DNA of 7,650 nt from Eubacteriaceae bacterium (GCA_012797825.1 JAAZOI010000338.1:1-7650); one strand, 5' to 3'; numbered from the stretch's first letter, positions 1 through 7,300 are shown. Notes: a model not told the origin generated them from the letters alone. Numbers and translations are program-made.

Positions 1-885
1 AGCATAGCTGCTTCCTGTAGAGCTTGTAATATCATTTGCGGGCTCACCGTCAGTAAACATAATCACTACACGATTTCTTTCCTTGTCAGCCGCGCTGTTA
101 TAAGCATGAAAAATATCTACAGCCATTGCCATACCGTATTGAGGCTGTGTTCCGCCGCTTGTGCTCAGTCCGTTGATTGCGCTTGTAATGTTTGTATTTA
201 CAGCTCCTCCGCTTTCAACATTTAACAAAGCAGTAGAATTTGAACTCCCGGTTCGGCGTACTGCTGTGTCGCTGAATGAAATAACTGCAACCCTGCTTGT
301 TGGAGAATTTGCATAAACGCTTGATACAAAAGCATTTGCCGCATTTTTTAAAGCCTGAAGCTTTGTAATTGTGTTTGTCGTTTGTGTGTAAAACGGTTTC
401 GCTACAGGGCTTGAACTGTTTGTACTGCCAGGCGAGCTATCATCGCCGCTGGCAGACCATGTAACATAGTAATAAGTGCTACCGATTTTATATCTCCATC
501 TATTGCTGCTCTTTGATATCTGTATATATTCTCCATTTACTTTTACATAATAAGTTGAGCCGGTAGGCGAGCTTGTTATAGCTGTATAAATTGTAGTTGT
601 GCTAAATGTTTGTCCCATACTTATTGAATTATCTAAAACCAAAATTATATCGCATGGCTTGGACGTAACAACTATGTTTGATTCTGTGGTGGCCGTAATA
701 TTCAGTTTGAAAGTTTGTCTTCCGTCTGAATCTGCCGCCCCGTACGGCTCAGCTGTCTTGTCTACATTAAGTCCGCTTATAGGCGCAACATAATCGGCCG
801 CTATTACGGATAATGAAGATGGCTGCAATGATATCAAAAGAGCCATTATAAGCATTACACTTAAAAATTTAGCTTTCCTTTTCAA
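1..885 (-). CDS. Exported von Willebrand factor A (vWA) domain protein, N-terminal 295 residues (runs off the left edge)
   Basis: The frame is open from a TTG at 883-885 to the window edge, giving 295 residues with no stop. A TGA lies directly upstream in frame, so TTG is the first possible start. It has an AAGGAGGGG ribosome site and keeps the basic KRK of a signal peptide; starting at Met11 would lose it. Residues 1-30 look like a signal peptide (KRK, hydrophobic core, VIAA cleavage region). Residues 31-75 form a short lead-in. The vWA fold starts near residue 78, with a complete metal-binding MIDAS: D85-x-S87-x-S89, T246 and D279 (in FTDGEP). About 85 residues separate the DxSxS motif from helix 1 (LQALKNAA, 176-183), an unusual Y/S/T-rich insertion. 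Family knowledge: such Gram-positive proteins often carry Cna-B repeats and a sortase or membrane anchor further on, which cannot be seen here. Adhesion or pilus-tip function is inference. Confidence 0.9.
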   Translation of the reverse strand, partial: MKRKAKFLSVMLIMALLISLQPSSLSVIAADYVAPISGLNVDKTAEPYGAADSDGRQTFKLNITATTESNIVVTSKPCDIILVLDNSISMGQTFSTTTIYTAITSSPTGSTYYVKVNGEYIQISKSSNRWRYKIGSTYYYVTWSASGDDSSPGSTNSSSPVAKPFYTQTTNTITKLQALKNAANAFVSSVYANSPTSRVAVISFSDTAVRRTGSSNSTALLNVESGGAVNTNITSAINGLSTSGGTQPQYGMAMAVDIFHAYNSAADKERNRVVIMFTDGEPANDITSSTGSSYA

Positions 886-1180
886 TCATTTCCCCTCCTT
901 TTAGCATTTAAATATTTTTTTGTATAAAGAATAGACCCCTAAAGAAATAGGGCTTGATGCAATTATTAAAAATAAACAGATATTATTGATTTTTTATACT
1001 GGATGAAAAGCAGTAAATATGGAAATTGATTTCTGTATTGAAAATAAATATTAAATTTTTATATATATGTAATATGTTTGTAAAATATGACTAATAAACC
1101 GCTTATTTTTCTCCTTATTTTTAATATTGGTTATTTAATCATACTTTTAATACTTAATTTGTCATATTTTAGTTTGCAAT
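886..1180. other. AT-rich spacer upstream of the vWA gene; no gene seen
   Basis: This spacer separates the vWA start from the MFS terminator. I see no coding frame of substance on either strand. It should hold the vWA promoter, but no good consensus is visible. The best minus-strand match is TTTACA (1079-1084) and TATAAA (1058-1063) with a short 15-bp spacer, too weak to call. A small hairpin, CCCTA (937-941) / TAGGG (948-952) with a 6-nt loop, would lie in the leader. I could not match it to a known riboswitch. Confidence 0.5.
892..900 (-). promoter_or_regulatory. Strong ribosome binding site deciding the TTG start of the vWA gene
   Basis: On the minus strand the bases read AAGGAGGGG, followed by AAATGA and then the TTG start, a spacing of 6 nt. 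An ATG at 887-889 lies closer to the site, but its frame stops after six codons (TAA at 869-871), so the TTG is the productive start. Confidence 0.75.
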
Positions 1181-1213
1181 AAAAAAAGAAACTTATTTCC
1201 AAAGTTTCTTTTT
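1181..1213 (-). terminator. Intrinsic terminator of the MFS gene
   Basis: A 12-bp perfect stem (arms 1183-1194 and 1202-1213, core AAAGAAACTT / AAGTTTCTTT) with a 7-nt loop lies 20 nt past the MFS stop. On the minus strand it ends in a run of seven T (1187-1181). The stem is A/T-rich, so it is weaker than the other terminators in the window. Confidence 0.75.
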
Positions 1214-1232
1214 AGGTTTTTCAAAACTATAA

Positions 1233-2465
1233 TTATTGTTTGTTGTTTTTAAATATAACGCATGCCAGTGCCGCGATTAATAAACCTGTTATTATAAGAA
1301 TATTTTCAATTCTGATAATATCCGCAATAGGTCCGTAAAACAACATCCCAACAGGCATTAACCCGACTGCGAATATTTCAATAATTCCAAACACTCTTCC
1401 CTGCATAGTATGTTCTACGCTCTCCTGAATCATAACCGATTCTACTGCATTGAATATCGGCACAAAAATTCCCGCCATCCCCATCGCTATTAAGAAAAAT
1501 ATGAAATTCGGTGAAAATCCAAGCAGCACAGTGCACACGCCAAATCCGAAACAGGACACGGCAATAGTCTTCATATGACTTTTAAATCCTCCCCATGAGG
1601 ATATTATTATGCCGCCTAAAACAGCTCCGCCGCTGAAAAGAATTTCATTTAATGTAAGACGCCATATTTCTCCTCCAAAGCTTCGCGCTACCATTAAAGG
1701 CGTTAAAAATGCCGCGGGAGAGACAAGTAAAAAGAAAAATACATAATAAATAAGCAGATTCTTTATTAATTTATTATTATTTATATATATGAATCCCTTT
1801 TTTAGATCAGATATTGATTCGAATTCGTTTCCTGCAGCAAAATCTATATGTTTTCCGGCCTTAAGCGATGTCATAATTGATATGGCAATTGCTGCAGTTA
1901 TTACGTCTACAAAAAATGAAACTTCAACGGAATACATTGTAAGCAGCACTCCGCCCGCCGCGGGAGAAAGAAGTGTAATTAATGATTGAATACTGCCTTT
2001 AATGCCATTGACTTTCATTAATTTATCTTTTGGAACAAACTGCGGAAGTATTGCGCTGACAGCCGGAGACTGAATTCCCGAACCTATTGAACGTATCGCG
2101 GATACCGCAAATATAAGCCATAATTTCTTATATCCTATAAAGAAAAAAATCGCAAGAATTAAAGTTGATACAGCTACCAGTCCGTCCGACAGCATTATAA
2201 TGTGCTTCCTGTTATACCTATCTGCCCAAACACCCGCAAACATAGATATTAATACCTGCGGCAGAAAACTCATTATAATAGATATTGTCATCATCGACCC
2301 TGATGTGGTTTTAAGAGTAATATACCAGATTATAGCGTAAGCAACTAAAGAAGACCCAAACAAAGAAATACCCTGACTGCATAAAAAAATAGTCGTTTTT
2401 CTTTTCCAGTCCCTATAATCTTCATTTAATTTGTTGTTTTCAAACCCTGCCATGAATATTCCCAT
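1233..2465 (-). CDS. MFS efflux transporter, MefA/MFS_3-like (12 transmembrane helices)
   Basis: This 410-residue protein has about twelve hydrophobic segments, near residues 26-48, 59-80, 91-112, 115-133, 156-178, 180-200, 236-258, 273-291, 300-316, 319-340, 357-378 and 386-405. The loop between helices 2 and 3 carries the MFS motif A, GVWADRYNRK (78-87). DWKRK just before helix 1, the PAVSAILPQFVPKDKL stretch (134-149) and QGRVFG (355-360) resemble the macrolide exporter MefA and the MFS_3 branch of proton-driven drug exporters. That resemblance is from memory of the family, and the substrate is unknown. It would act in the cytoplasmic membrane. The ATG at 2463-2465 has no clear ribosome site. 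Met5 (2451-2453) is a possible alternative, with a weak GGGA upstream, and would shorten the protein by four residues. It is a lone gene with its own terminator and a candidate promoter, separated from the upstream metal operon by that operon's terminator. Confidence 0.9.
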   Translation of the reverse strand: MGIFMAGFENNKLNEDYRDWKRKTTIFLCSQGISLFGSSLVAYAIIWYITLKTTSGSMMTISIIMSFLPQVLISMFAGVWADRYNRKHIIMLSDGLVAVSTLILAIFFFIGYKKLWLIFAVSAIRSIGSGIQSPAVSAILPQFVPKDKLMKVNGIKGSIQSLITLLSPAAGGVLLTMYSVEVSFFVDVITAAIAISIMTSLKAGKHIDFAAGNEFESISDLKKGFIYINNNKLIKNLLIYYVFFFLLVSPAAFLTPLMVARSFGGEIWRLTLNEILFSGGAVLGGIIISSWGGFKSHMKTIAVSCFGFGVCTVLLGFSPNFIFFLIAMGMAGIFVPIFNAVESVMIQESVEHTMQGRVFGIIEIFAVGLMPVGMLFYGPIADIIRIENILIITGLLIAALACVIFKNNKQ

Positions 2466-2511
2466 AATAAAAAACTTTAAAAATATTACTGCTGCAATAT
2501 CACGTTTAAAT

Positions 2512-2540
2512 ATAATATACTAATTATTATGAATTGTACA
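2512..2540 (-). promoter_or_regulatory. Candidate promoter of the MFS gene
   Basis: On the minus strand TGTACA (2535-2540, -35) is followed after 17 bp by TATTAT (2512-2517, -10), about 45 nt before the start codon. The -35 matches the sigma-A consensus at four of six bases and the -10 at five of six. The region is so AT-rich that chance matches are easy, and a second pair (TTAACT-17-TATTAT) lies further upstream. Confidence 0.35.
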
Positions 2541-2570
2541 GATTATTTTATAATATTTCATAAAATTAAA

Positions 2571-2590
2571 TAAGTTAAAGTAAGTTAAAC
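2571..2590. repeat. Short tandem repeat TAAGTTAAA(G/C)
   Basis: Two adjacent 10-bp units, TAAGTTAAAG and TAAGTTAAAC, lie upstream of the candidate MFS promoter. They differ at the last base only. In an AT-rich spacer this may be chance or slippage; a regulator site is possible but unsupported. Confidence 0.4.
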
Positions 2591-2620
2591 AAACACAATA
2601 AAAAATGCTTATGTAATATA

Positions 2621-2649
2621 AAAAAACGGCAATTATCTTGCCGTTTTTT
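2621..2649 (-). terminator. Intrinsic terminator of the cadC-cadA operon
   Basis: A perfect 12-bp stem (arms 2621-2632 and 2638-2649, core ACGGCAA / TTGCCGT) with a 5-nt loop TTATC ends in six T on either strand. It lies about 55 nt past the ATPase stop codon and separates the metal operon from the MFS gene. Confidence 0.88.
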
Positions 2650-2704
2650 CTATTTTAATAAACTAAAATTTAGTTGTTATAACCGTTTAATTATATCTTA
2701 TTTA

Positions 2705-4795
2705 TTAATCTCTTATTTTCAACGCTCTCATAGAATTTATAACTGCTATCAATGTAACTCCCACATCTGCAAAAACAGCTTCCCACATTGATGCTATGCC
2801 AAATGCACCCAGCAGCAAGAATATGCCTTTTACTCCCAATGCGAATATAATATTCTGCCAAATAATTGCTTTTGTCCTTTTAGAAATTTTTATCGCCTGC
2901 ATTATTTTAGAAGGCTCATCAGTCATAATAACAACATCTGCCGCTTCTATTGCCGCATCAGAGCCAAGTCCACCCATAGCAATGCTTATATCTGCTAGAG
3001 CCAATGCCGGAGCATCATTAATCCCGTCGCCCGCAAATATAATCTTTTCTCTTTCATTTTTACAGGAAATAAGCTCTTGCAGTATTTCCACCTTTTGCGC
3101 AGGCAGTAATTCCGGATAAACCTCATCTATTCCTAATATGCTACCTACTTTATCGGCTGCTGATTTGTTGTCTCCTGTAAGCATAACGGTCTTTTTAATG
3201 CCAATATTTTTCAGCTCACTTATTAAAGAAAAAGCATCTTCTTTTATTTCATCAGATATTACAATTGCTCCCGCAAACTTGCTGTCAACAGCGACATAAA
3301 CAACAGTTCCCTCATTTGCGTTTTTTTTGTATATAATGTTTTCATCATCAAGCAATTTACTATTGCCTGCAAGTACGCGCCTGCCTGCAATAACTGCGGC
3401 AATTCCTTTTCCCGTTATCTCTTCATATGACTGAACCTGCTGTTTATCAATTTCTTTCCCGTAAGCCTTTAAAATTGACGAAGCTATCGGATGATTGGAA
3501 AAACTTTCTGCGTACGCCGCATATGTAAGGACTTCTTGTTTTGTATATCCGTTTTCCTCCTCAACTGATGTAACTTTAAAGACTCCTTTTGTAAGTGTGC
3601 CTGTTTTGTCAAAAACAACTGTACCCGCATTGCACAAAGCTTCCAGATAATTACTTCCCTTTATTAAAATCCCGTTTTTAGATGCGGCGCCTATGCCTCC
3701 GAAAAATCCCAAAGGTATAGATATCACCAGCGCGCACGGACATGATATAACTAAAAATATAAGCGCTCTATAAATCCATACAGATCCTAACGCTCCGTCA
3801 ATAAACAGCGGCGGTATAAGCGCTACCAAAACAGCTCCCAATACAACTATCGGCGTATAAACTTTTGCAAATTTAGTAATAAAGTTTTCCGTCTGAGCTT
3901 TTTTGCTCGCCGCGTTTTCAACTAAATCAATTATTTTCGATACAGTTGATTCTGAGAACTCTTTTGTTACTTTAACTGTTATAAGCCCGTTAATGTTAAT
4001 GTATCCGCTAAGTATTTCATCGCCTTTATTTATGTCCTTTGGAAGAGACTCGCCTGTCAAAGCTGACGTATCCGCTGTTGATGCGCCGTTTATTACTATT
4101 CCGTCTAACGGTACTTTTTCTCCGGGCTTTATAATAATAATTTGACCTTCTTTAACATCTTCAACAGGCACCTTTTTCACTTCACCGTCAGCATCAATAT
4201 TTGCATAATCGGGACGTATATCCATAAGAGCGGCAATTGATTTTCTTGAACGGTTTACCGCTCTGCTTTGGAGAATTTCACCTGCCTGATAAAACAGCAT
4301 AACTGCCGCGCCTTCCGCAGCTTGACCTACTGCAAACGCGCCTATTGTAGCTATGCTCATAAGGAAGTTTTCATCAAAAACTTTTCCTTTTAAGATATTT
4401 TTAAAGGCCTTTAATATAACGTGCCCGCCTGCGATTAAATAACTTAATAAAAATATTATTAATGTATATATATTAGGTAATTTAAGAATAAGCCCTGAAG
4501 CAAATAATACCGCGCCGATAATAAACCTTACAATTTCTTTCATCTGACTATATTCGCTGTTCTCTTGTTTGTAAGATCTTTCTTTTATGGCTATTTCCGG
4601 CTCATACTTATGTATTATTGAAAATATTTTATTAAATGTCTTATCTGTATTCTCATTATTGTTTATTTTCACTTTAAGTATTTTAGTAGCGAAATTAACC
4701 GCAGCTTCAACATTTTCTATACCGTTTATATCACGCTCAATTTCTGACGCGCAGTGAGCGCAGTTTAAGCCTGATAATATAAATTCTTTATTCAT
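2705..4795 (-). CDS. cadA: Heavy-metal-translocating P1B-type ATPase (Cd/Zn/Pb efflux, CadA/ZntA type)
   Basis: This 696-residue pump would export soft divalent metals across the cytoplasmic membrane using ATP. An N-terminal HMA metal-binding domain has GLNCAHC, with Cys12 and Cys15. Membrane helices follow near 90-135 and 142-175. The actuator domain has TGES (247-250). The metal-site motif Cys352-Pro-Cys354 lies in the sixth helix. The phosphorylation loop DKTGTLT starts at Asp396, His435-Pro436 marks the nucleotide domain, and the hinge is GDGINDAP (589-596). In the last two helices Lys656 and Asp677 (ADVGVT) match the P1B-2 (Zn/Cd/Pb) signature rather than the copper one. Length is normal for CadA with one HMA domain. 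I chose the ATG at 4793-4795, which has an AGGGAG site 6 nt upstream. An in-frame TTG at 4840 would add 15 residues inside the regulator gene and lacks support. It follows the regulator by 10 nt and is surely co-transcribed. The exact metal is not readable from sequence. Confidence 0.95.
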   Translation of the reverse strand: MNKEFILSGLNCAHCASEIERDINGIENVEAAVNFATKILKVKINNNENTDKTFNKIFSIIHKYEPEIAIKERSYKQENSEYSQMKEIVRFIIGAVLFASGLILKLPNIYTLIIFLLSYLIAGGHVILKAFKNILKGKVFDENFLMSIATIGAFAVGQAAEGAAVMLFYQAGEILQSRAVNRSRKSIAALMDIRPDYANIDADGEVKKVPVEDVKEGQIIIIKPGEKVPLDGIVINGASTADTSALTGESLPKDINKGDEILSGYININGLITVKVTKEFSESTVSKIIDLVENAASKKAQTENFITKFAKVYTPIVVLGAVLVALIPPLFIDGALGSVWIYRALIFLVISCPCALVISIPLGFFGGIGAASKNGILIKGSNYLEALCNAGTVVFDKTGTLTKGVFKVTSVEEENGYTKQEVLTYAAYAESFSNHPIASSILKAYGKEIDKQQVQSYEEITGKGIAAVIAGRRVLAGNSKLLDDENIIYKKNANEGTVVYVAVDSKFAGAIVISDEIKEDAFSLISELKNIGIKKTVMLTGDNKSAADKVGSILGIDEVYPELLPAQKVEILQELISCKNEREKIIFAGDGINDAPALALADISIAMGGLGSDAAIEAADVVIMTDEPSKIMQAIKISKRTKAIIWQNIIFALGVKGIFLLLGAFGIASMWEAVFADVGVTLIAVINSMRALKIRD

Positions 4796-4801
4796 GCCAT
4801 A

Positions 4802-4808
4802 CTCCCTA
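4802..4808 (-). promoter_or_regulatory. Ribosome site of cadA fused to the stop codon of cadC
   Basis: The minus strand reads TAGGGAG: the TAG is the stop of the regulator gene (4806-4808), and the same bases form the AGGGAG site placed 6 nt before the ATPase ATG. A ribosome ending cadC would sit on the cadA initiation region, so translational coupling is likely (inference). Confidence 0.7.
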
Positions 4809-5162
4809 TTTCTCGTTAATATGAACAAGCGCCTGGTCAAATATGCTCTTAATGTGCTCGTCGTCCAAAGAATAATAAACCGATTTTCCTTCGCGCCTGT
4901 ATTTTACAAGCCTTGCCTGTTTAAGCACTCTTAATTGATGCGAAATTGCCGACTGCGTCATATCTAAAAGCGCCGAAATATCGCACACACACATATCGGA
5001 ATTTAAAAGCGCGTACAAAATTTTTACTCTCGTGCCGTCTGATAATATTTTGAAAGTTTCAGCCAGATTATATAAATTATTTTCACAGGGCATATTGTTT
5101 TTAACTTTATTTAATATATCCTCGTGAACTGCCGTACAATCGCATTTTTCAATTATATCCAT
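4806..5162 (-). CDS. cadC: ArsR/SmtB-family metal-sensing repressor, CadC-like
   Basis: This 118-residue winged-helix protein should repress its own operon and leave DNA on binding metal. Counting from the ATG, it carries both classical metal sites of CadC. The thiolate site is Cys7 and Cys9 near the N-terminus with Cys58 and Cys60 (CVCDIS) in the recognition region. The C-terminal dimer-interface site is Asp101-x-His103 plus His114 and Glu117. As I recall, S. aureus CadC uses Cys7, Cys11, Cys58 and Cys60, and Asp101, His103, His114 and Glu117, so the match is close apart from Cys9. The recognition helix is around SAISHQLRVLKQARLV (71-86) and the wing around RREGKSVYYSL (89-99). A TTG one codon upstream (5163-5165) is also possible: AGGAG (5172-5176) lies 9 nt before the ATG and 6 nt before the TTG. 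The gene is first in the operon with the efflux ATPase, just behind a palindromic operator. Confidence 0.93.
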   Translation of the reverse strand: MDIIEKCDCTAVHEDILNKVKNNMPCENNLYNLAETFKILSDGTRVKILYALLNSDMCVCDISALLDMTQSAISHQLRVLKQARLVKYRREGKSVYYSLDDEHIKSIFDQALVHINEK

Positions 5163-5176
5163 CAACTTATACTCCT

Positions 5177-5202
5177 AACATATGAACATATATTCATATG
5201 TT
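5177..5202. promoter_or_regulatory. Palindromic operator for the CadC-like repressor
   Basis: Two perfect 10-bp inverted arms, AACATATGAA (5177-5186) and TTCATATGTT (5193-5202), flank a 6-bp centre CATATA. The inner ATGAA...TTCAT is the kind of AT-rich dyad bound by ArsR/SmtB repressors. It begins 2 bp after the -10 box of the operon promoter and covers the expected transcription start, so bound repressor would block initiation. That this repressor binds here is inference from position and symmetry. Confidence 0.85.
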
Positions 5203-5203
5203 T

Positions 5204-5232
5204 ATTATATTCGCTCATTTTTATATTGTCAA
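5204..5232 (-). promoter_or_regulatory. Consensus sigma-A promoter of the cadC-cadA operon
   Basis: On the minus strand TTGACA (5227-5232) and TATAAT (5204-5209) are both perfect and separated by exactly 17 bp. Transcription should start near 5197, giving a leader of roughly 35 nt with an AGGAG site (5172-5176) before the regulator start. Confidence 0.9.
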
Positions 5233-5389
5233 TCAAAATAAAATATATCTAGCAAAGAATAAAAGTTAAGTTAATAGAAATCATAGAAAATATAAAAGCT
5301 TGAATAATTGAAAATTTATATTAAAATATTTAAGTAACAATATTAATCGATGTAATTAACAAAATAATATATGAATTGAGTTGATTTTA

Positions 5390-7294
5390 ATGAACGACGG
5401 ATTTTTAAGAGTCGCATGCGCTACACCCGATATTAAAGTCTGCGATGTAGACTATAATAAAAATAATATTATCTCACTAATAAATTCAGCAGCTGAAGAT
5501 GATGTAAAACTTATAGTATTTCCTGAGCTTTGCATAACCGGATATACCTGCGGAGATTTGTTTTTACAAAGGACTTTGCAAAAAGCTGCGTTTAGTGCGC
5601 TTATTGATATAGCTGAAAAGACTTCTTCATTAGATATTGCCTCCGTAATCGGTCTTCCGTTTGCATATGGTAATGCATTATATAACGCAGCCGCTGTAAT
5701 AAAAGGCGGCAAAATACTCGGCGTGGTTACGAAAAGTTATATGCCTAATTATTCGGAATTCTATGAACTGCGTCATTTTTCGTCTTTTAATGATAATGAA
5801 AAAATCAATATAAACAACGCTGAAGTGCCGATAGGTACAAAACTTCTTTTCCGGGATAAAAATAAGCCGGAGTTTTGTTTCGCGGTTGAAATTTGCGAAG
5901 ACTTATGGACGCCTCTTTCGCCATCCGTAAGTCATGCGATAAACGGCGCAATAATTATTGCTAATCCTTCCGCCAGCGATGAAATGGTCGCTAAAGCCGA
6001 TTTTCGGCGTGATCTTGTAAAAATGCAAAGCGCAAAACTTATTTGCGCATATTTATATTCAAATGCCGGCAACGGCGAATCCACTACCGACATGGTATAT
6101 TCGGGACAAAATATTATAAGTGAAAATGGCGTAATATTATCTGAAAGTAAATTATTTACTAATTCGACAATTACTATGGATATTGATATTGAGTACCTTG
6201 CGCATGAACGCAGAAGAATGAACAGCTATCCAAATAATTTGGATAAAGAATATCAAACGGTATATTTTGAAACAGATGCAACTCCTTTAAAATTAACAAG
6301 GTACATTAATCCTCATCCGTTTGTACCTAACAATCCTTTACACTTAGCCGAAAGGTGCGACACAATTTTTTCTATTCAGGCATCAGGGCTTAAAAAAAGA
6401 ATTGCTCATACCGGCGGTAAATGCGCGGTAATCGGTCTCTCCGGCGGTCTTGATTCAACTCTTGCCCTGCTTGTAATAGCAAGAGCGTTTGATGAGCTTA
6501 AACTTCCGCATAAAGATATAATAGCGGTTACTATGCCGTGTTTCGGCACAACCGACCGCACATACCAAAACGCCAAATCTCTTGCCAAACACTTAGGCGC
6601 AACGTTATTTGATATACCCATTAAAGAAGCTGTTATTCAGCATTTTAAAGATATCGAACTTGACGAGTCCGACCGTGGCGCGGCGTATGAAAATTCGCAG
6701 GCGCGCGAGCGCACTCAGGTGCTTATGGATATAGCAAACAAGCACGGCGGATTTGTCGTCGGCACAGGCGATTTATCTGAGCTTGCACTCGGCTGGGCAA
6801 CATATAACGGCGACCATATGTCAATGTACGGTGTAAACGCGTCTGTGCCTAAATCACTGGTGCGTCATCTTGTTAAGTTTGTTGCTGATAATGAACCGGG
6901 AGATTTAAAAGAAATCCTGCTTGATGTTTTGGACACGCCAGTAAGCCCCGAACTGCTTCCTCCTGAAGACGGCAAAATATCGCAGAAAACGGAAGATATT
7001 GTGGGACCGTACGAACTGCACGATTTTGTATTGTATTATGTTGTGCGAATGGGATTTTCCCCTTCTAAAATATTCCGTCTTGCCAATATCGCGTTTGAAG
7101 GGGTATATGATAAAGCAACGATAAAAAAATGGATGCAGATATTTTATAAAAGATTTTTCTCACAGCAGTTCAAACGCTCCGCCCTTCCCGATGGGCCTAA
7201 AGTAGGAAGCGTTACGCTCTCTCCAAGAGGCGACTGGCGAATGCCAAGCGACGCAGTCAGTACATTATGGCTTAAAGAGCTCGAAAATTTATAA
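5390..7294 (+). CDS. nadE: Glutamine-dependent NAD+ synthetase (two-domain)
   Basis: This 634-residue cytoplasmic enzyme makes NAD+ from nicotinic acid adenine dinucleotide, ATP and glutamine, the last step of NAD synthesis. Residues 1-270 or so are a nitrilase-type glutaminase domain with the catalytic triad Glu46 (FPELCITGY), Lys115 (TKSYMPNY) and Cys169 (VEICEDLW). After a linker, residues from about 320 on form the synthetase domain, with the ATP-binding loop SGGLDS (351-356) and the conserved GTGDLSELALGWATYNGDH stretch (458-476). Both active sites look intact. The length fits the long glutamine-using NadE class (as in Mycobacterium) rather than the short ammonia-only form. I chose the ATG at 5390. 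An in-frame TTG at 5381 would add three residues, but family members begin close to MNDGFLRVA. Only a weak GAG lies upstream. The gene is divergent from the metal operon across an AT-rich gap of about 190 bp and stands alone. I could not call its promoter. Confidence 0.97.
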   Translation: MNDGFLRVACATPDIKVCDVDYNKNNIISLINSAAEDDVKLIVFPELCITGYTCGDLFLQRTLQKAAFSALIDIAEKTSSLDIASVIGLPFAYGNALYNAAAVIKGGKILGVVTKSYMPNYSEFYELRHFSSFNDNEKININNAEVPIGTKLLFRDKNKPEFCFAVEICEDLWTPLSPSVSHAINGAIIIANPSASDEMVAKADFRRDLVKMQSAKLICAYLYSNAGNGESTTDMVYSGQNIISENGVILSESKLFTNSTITMDIDIEYLAHERRRMNSYPNNLDKEYQTVYFETDATPLKLTRYINPHPFVPNNPLHLAERCDTIFSIQASGLKKRIAHTGGKCAVIGLSGGLDSTLALLVIARAFDELKLPHKDIIAVTMPCFGTTDRTYQNAKSLAKHLGATLFDIPIKEAVIQHFKDIELDESDRGAAYENSQARERTQVLMDIANKHGGFVVGTGDLSELALGWATYNGDHMSMYGVNASVPKSLVRHLVKFVADNEPGDLKEILLDVLDTPVSPELLPPEDGKISQKTEDIVGPYELHDFVLYYVVRMGFSPSKIFRLANIAFEGVYDKATIKKWMQIFYKRFFSQQFKRSALPDGPKVGSVTLSPRGDWRMPSDAVSTLWLKELENL

Positions 7295-7300
7295 AAAAAC

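Noticed and set aside
599..793. Open frame of 64 codons on the plus strand
   Set aside because: It lies antisense to the vWA gene, whose minus-strand frame shows a full signal peptide and MIDAS motifs. The plus-strand product has no recognisable features.
937..952. Small hairpin CCCTA/TAGGG in the vWA leader as a possible riboswitch or attenuator
   Set aside because: A 5-bp stem with no surrounding conserved core or T-run; it matches no riboswitch class I can recognise.
1789..1989. Plus-strand open frame inside the MFS gene
   Set aside because: It is antisense to well-supported transmembrane coding sequence and its product resembles nothing.
2661..2675. Dyad AACTAAA-A-TTTAGTT downstream of the ATPase
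   Set aside because: An AT-only-type short dyad in an AT-rich spacer, between the stop codon and the real terminator; likely chance.
2796..3119. Plus-strand open frame of 107 codons inside the ATPase gene
   Set aside because: It is antisense to the conserved GDGINDAP and terminal helices of the pump; a by-product of codon bias.
3903..4145. Plus-strand open frame of 80 codons inside the ATPase gene
   Set aside because: It is antisense to the actuator domain of the pump and has no ribosome site of note.
4796..4840. Fifteen-residue N-terminal extension of the ATPase from a TTG start
   Set aside because: It would overlap the regulator gene, lacks a ribosome site, and precedes the typical HMA start; the ATG at 4795 has AGGGAG in good position.
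5452..5712. Minus-strand open frame opposite nadE
   Set aside because: It is antisense to the glutaminase domain, which contains the catalytic Glu; no independent support.
6406..6621. Minus-strand open frame opposite nadE
   Set aside because: It is antisense to the ATP-binding loop SGGLDS region; no independent support.
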